Shown here: positions 4,655 through 7,545 of the stretch, in pieces | Layout: every line of letters begins with the position of its first letter | Position numbering within the stretch: the stretch's first letter is position 1 | Source of the DNA: Candidatus Bathyarchaeota archaeon RBG_13_60_20 | GTDB lineage: Archaea > Thermoproteota > Bathyarchaeia > TCS64 | DNA length: 7,545 nt | Direction of reading: 5' to 3' | Assembly (NCBI GenBank): GCA_001775965.1 | Contig: MEZG01000031.1 | Location: forward strand, 1-7,545 | The notes under the pieces: model-generated | Told to the model about the DNA's origin: nothing | The model's database searches: none | What the model saw: only the letters and a program-made list of their open reading frames with translations | Position numbers and translations under genes: made by a program

Positions 4655-5722
4655 TTACAGTTCCATCCAGGGGAGCACTATGGTCTTTCTCTTGGGTATG
4701 TATACCCTGAGGGTGCTGCCCGTCTCGTACTCCCTGTCGGGGGGCGCGTCCACGAGGAGGCTTACGCCGCCAACGTTTATCCTGACCTCGGTGATGGGGC
4801 CCACGAAGGCGCTCCACTCTATGGTTCCCTCCACGGAGTTGCTGGGCTCAGGGGGCTCCCGGACGGTGAAGTACTCTGGCCGGAGAACGCATGCCACCTT
4901 GCTACCCTCGGTGACCTCCTCGTCGCAGGTGGTGACGCCCTCGAACAACATGTCTCCGACGCGGACGCCCGTGAGGTCGCCGCAGCTTTCCACGGTGCCC
5001 TCTAGGAGGGTCCCCTTGCCTATGAAGGTGGCCACGAACAGGTTACCTGGCCTGTCGTAGACCTCGTGGGGGGTCCCCACCTGCATGATGCGCCCCTTGT
5101 CCTGGATGGCGACCCTGTCGCTGACGGCCATGGCCTCCTCCTGGTCGTGGGTCACGTATACGGTGGTGATGCCCAGCCTCCGCTGAATCTCCTTTATCTC
5201 CTCCCTCATCTCGACTCGGAGCTTGGCGTCCAGGTTGCTGAGGGGCTCGTCCAGGAGCAGTATGCCCGGGTTGATGACCAGGACTCGGGCGAGGGCTACG
5301 CGCTGCTGCTGGCCGCCGCTGAGCTGGTTGGGGAACCTGTCGCCCAGGCCGCCTAGGTGGACCAGCTCCAGCATCTCGTCCACGCGCCTCCTCGCCTCCT
5401 CCCGGGGCGTCTTCCTGACGTTGAGGCCGTAAGCCACGTTCTCACTCACCGTCATGTGGGGCCACAGGGCGTAGTTCTGGAACACCATACCCGTGTTGCG
5501 CCTGAAGCTGGGCAGCTGGGTGACATCCACGCCGTTGTAGTACACCTTGCCCTCGGTGGGGTACTCCAGGCCGGCTATGATCCTCATGGTGGTGGTCTTC
5601 CCGCATCCGCTGGGGCCGAGGAGGGTGAAGAACTCGCCGTCGTTTATGGTCAGGTTCACGTCGTCGGCGGCGAGCACCTCGCCGAACCGCTTCGTGACCC
5701 CCTCAAGCCTTACTTCAACCAT
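4655..5722 (-). CDS. ABC importer ATPase, FbpC/PotA (iron, polyamine or phosphonate) type
   Basis: The 355-residue cytoplasmic ATPase powers the adjoining permease. Motifs in order: aromatic A-loop Phe13, Walker A GPSGCGKT (36-43), Q-loop Gln82 (FQNYALWPH), signature LSGGQQQR (134-141), Walker B ILLLDEP (154-160), D-loop SNLD (162-165) and switch His192 (VTHD). All catalytic residues are intact. After about residue 235 comes a TOBE-type regulatory region, with RPEYFTV (281-287) and GPITEVRINVGG (308-319) typical of the CUT1/FbpC/PotA group. That group serves Fe3+, spermidine/putrescine, thiamine, sulfate, sugars or 2-aminoethylphosphonate, and the ATPase does not decide among them. ATG 5722 follows the permease stop by 3 bp, with GGGAG about 9 bases before it inside the permease end, so the two genes form one transcript. 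The stop is TAA. Confidence 0.93.
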   Translation of the reverse strand: MVEVRLEGVTKRFGEVLAADDVNLTINDGEFFTLLGPSGCGKTTTMRIIAGLEYPTEGKVYYNGVDVTQLPSFRRNTGMVFQNYALWPHMTVSENVAYGLNVRKTPREEARRRVDEMLELVHLGGLGDRFPNQLSGGQQQRVALARVLVINPGILLLDEPLSNLDAKLRVEMREEIKEIQRRLGITTVYVTHDQEEAMAVSDRVAIQDKGRIMQVGTPHEVYDRPGNLFVATFIGKGTLLEGTVESCGDLTGVRVGDMLFEGVTTCDEEVTEGSKVACVLRPEYFTVREPPEPSNSVEGTIEWSAFVGPITEVRINVGGVSLLVDAPPDREYETGSTLRVYIPKRKTIVLPWMEL

Positions 5723-5725
5723 AGT

Positions 5726-7540
5726 CTACACTCCCAGGAAAGACGTCCTCTGCTTGAGCACGTACGTCGACACGGCCATGGCCGTTATCTGCACTGCCAT
5801 CAGCAGGATGCACAGGCTGGCGCCTATGCTCACGGAGCCCACGGCTGCCAGCCCGTACACTATCTGGCTTATCAGGAACGTGATGGGCTGCCTGTCCTCG
5901 CGCAGGGCGCCCAGGGTTATGCTGGCGCTGACCTCTGCCATGGAGTAGACGAAGCCCAGTAGGGCCCCGCTGATCACGTTCGACACGATGAGGGGCAGGA
6001 CGATCCTGCCGAAGGTGGTGGTGCGGCTGGCGCCTAGGTTCACCGAGGCCTCCTCAAGGCTCTTGTCGACCTGCTGGAGGCCCGCGAAGACGGACCGCGT
6101 CGTGAAGGGCAGCCTCCTGATGGTGTACGCGAAGACCAGGAGCAAAGCCGGGTCGGTGAGGGGGTCGAGGAGGGAGCCGCGGAAGAAGCCCGACGAAAAG
6201 AACAGGAAGTACCCCACGGCCAGGCTTACGCCCGGCACGCTCACGGGCACCGTGGCCAGCATGTCCAGCACGCCTCTCGTCGGGATGTTGCGTTTGGCCA
6301 CCACGTAGCTTATGCTGGCGCCCACCACCACCATCAGAGCCACGGCTACGACACTGTAGCCGAGGCTGTTGGAGATGGCCTGGGTCACGTTCCTGTTGGT
6401 TGTGAGGGCCGCGAAGTACTGGCCCGTGAACCTGGTGGGCAGGGTGCCGCTGGTGGCCCAGTCTGTGGAGGCCAGCAGGAACGTGCCTATCTGGGGCATG
6501 GACCCCATCACCACAAGCACCAGCAGCCCCAGTGATATGGCGGCCTGGGCCGGAAGGCTGGGGGTCCTCAGCCTAGGGCTCCACCTGCCGCCCTTGCTGA
6601 GCATGGCGTAGGTCCTGCGCGTCGTGTACCTCTTCACGACCACGTAGCTCGCCACCGTTATGACCATGATGAGAAGGGCGAGGGCCGAGGTCCTCGGGGA
6701 TATGCTGCCCGTCAGGGCCTGGGCGAAGGTCGAGTATATCTGGTACGAGGCTACGCTCTTGGACAGGGGGTTGGCCGTGGCCCCGATGAAGCCTATAGGG
6801 GCCCCAAGGTCCTCCAGGCTGAATATGAATGTGATGACGGCCCCCGCCACGAGGCCGGGCATAAAGAGGGGGAACGTGACGGTCCTGAAGAGCCTGAAGC
6901 CCCTGGCCCCCAGGTTCTCGGCCATCTCCTCCAGGCTGGGGTCCACGTTGTTGAGGGCCGCCTGGACGTTGGTGTACACGATGGGGTAGTAAGCCAGGGT
7001 CTGAGCCAGAACAAGCCCCGCGAGCCCGTCTATACTCAGCCTCCAGGGGATGATGTGAAGCAGGTCGTAGAGGACGTAGTTCAGGAGCCCCCCCTGGGGG
7101 TTGAACACCTTGCCCACGACGTAGGCGTTGATGAACGGGGTCGCCAGGAGCGGCACCAGGAGTATGACCCTGAACACGGCCTTCCCCTTGAACTCGTAGC
7201 GGCCCATGATCATGGCCACCGCTATGCCTATGACGCTGCAGAACAGCGTTACGAAGAAGGCGACCGTCAGGGAGTTCAGTATTATCCCGTGGTCGTAGCC
7301 CCAGATGTACATGACGCCCCTCCTCACCTCGAAGAGGAAGCCGCCCCGGGATGAGAGGCTGACATACTCGGGGCTCGACAGGATGTCGATGAACCAGTTG
7401 AGGGATAGGCCGCCGCTGTACATGAACGCCTGGAGAACCAGGGAGGCCAGCGGAGCCACCAGGAACCCCACCAGCACAAGGTAACCTATGGTTGTCTGGG
7501 CGGTGGTCAGGGGGTCGAGTTCGCGCCTAAGCCTTTCCAC
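5726..7540 (-). CDS. Double-domain ABC importer permease, FbpB/ThiP type (5' end at or beyond the window edge)
   Basis: The 604-residue integral membrane protein contains two MetI-like permease halves in one chain, replacing a homo- or heterodimer. Each half has an EAA loop that docks the ATPase: EEMAENLGARGFRLFRTVTF (about 204-223) and EEASVNLGASRTTTFGRI (about 496-513). I count about 12 hydrophobic segments: near 18-40, 87-113, 122-145, 171-192, 226-250, 284-303, 333-356, 391-415, 425-450, 465-475, 517-540 and 565-595. An external segment of about 46 residues separates the first two. Fused permeases of this form occur in Fe3+, thiamine and 2-aminoethylphosphonate importers; the substrate is not evident. 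The start is taken as GTG 7540, but the frame is still open for the last five bases, so the true start may lie outside. A substrate-binding protein gene is expected beyond the right edge. Confidence 0.9.
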   Translation of the reverse strand: MERLRRELDPLTTAQTTIGYLVLVGFLVAPLASLVLQAFMYSGGLSLNWFIDILSSPEYVSLSSRGGFLFEVRRGVMYIWGYDHGIILNSLTVAFFVTLFCSVIGIAVAMIMGRYEFKGKAVFRVILLVPLLATPFINAYVVGKVFNPQGGLLNYVLYDLLHIIPWRLSIDGLAGLVLAQTLAYYPIVYTNVQAALNNVDPSLEEMAENLGARGFRLFRTVTFPLFMPGLVAGAVITFIFSLEDLGAPIGFIGATANPLSKSVASYQIYSTFAQALTGSISPRTSALALLIMVITVASYVVVKRYTTRRTYAMLSKGGRWSPRLRTPSLPAQAAISLGLLVLVVMGSMPQIGTFLLASTDWATSGTLPTRFTGQYFAALTTNRNVTQAISNSLGYSVVAVALMVVVGASISYVVAKRNIPTRGVLDMLATVPVSVPGVSLAVGYFLFFSSGFFRGSLLDPLTDPALLLVFAYTIRRLPFTTRSVFAGLQQVDKSLEEASVNLGASRTTTFGRIVLPLIVSNVISGALLGFVYSMAEVSASITLGALREDRQPITFLISQIVYGLAAVGSVSIGASLCILLMAVQITAMAVSTYVLKQRTSFLGV

Positions 7541-7545
7541 CGTCT

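Noticed and set aside
5357..5962. Plus-strand open frame of 201 codons across the ATPase/permease junction
   Set aside because: It is antisense to two well-supported ABC transporter genes, and its His/Gly/Ala-rich translation has no recognisable motif.

Overview
The window looks like a piece of a thermophilic archaeal chromosome, most likely Thermoproteota in the broad sense. The support is AGG/ATA-rich codon use, AT-rich TATA-type promoters set in GC-rich coding DNA, starts without Shine-Dalgarno sites, a VapBC pair of archaeal type and a mercuric reductase of archaeal character. The lineage is an inference from style; there is no rRNA or tRNA here to anchor it.

Left end (1-1344): the C-terminal part of a mercuric reductase (merA), ending in the diagnostic Cys-Cys pair, runs in from the left edge. 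After an AT-rich promoter region with repeated TAGTAAA words comes a small AbrB-like gene (972-1238) with a strong ribosome binding site. Its reading frame is cut by one amber codon at 1104-1106. Convergent to it is a vapBC toxin-antitoxin pair (1345-2005, minus strand) whose start is preceded by four 9-bp repeats ending in TATAA.

Middle (2006-4579): a divergent promoter region leads to four plus-strand genes: an MTH1-type NUDIX hydrolase, an 87-aa conserved protein of unknown role, a DUF3052-like gene broken by a one-base deletion in a G run, and a 384-aa protein. That last protein joins an adenylate-kinase-like P-loop domain, with an altered Walker A, to a nucleoside-deoxyribosyltransferase-like domain. 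Two of these four look nucleotide-related (NUDIX and the fusion), which suggests, without proving, a local nucleotide-pool theme.

Right end (4580-7545): two near-identical hairpins (4582-4605 and 4623-4648), whose loops can pair with each other, separate the plus-strand genes from a convergent ABC importer operon on the minus strand. That operon holds a double-length FbpB-type permease (start at or beyond the right edge) followed 3 bp later by an FbpC/PotA-type ATPase. The substrate-binding protein is not in the window and would be expected beyond the right edge.

No stretch longer than 300 bases lacks a gene, and I see no tRNA, rRNA, CRISPR array or insertion sequence. The most unusual items are the kinase-like/deoxyribosyltransferase-like fusion, the twin hairpins, and two small genes each broken by a single mutation.
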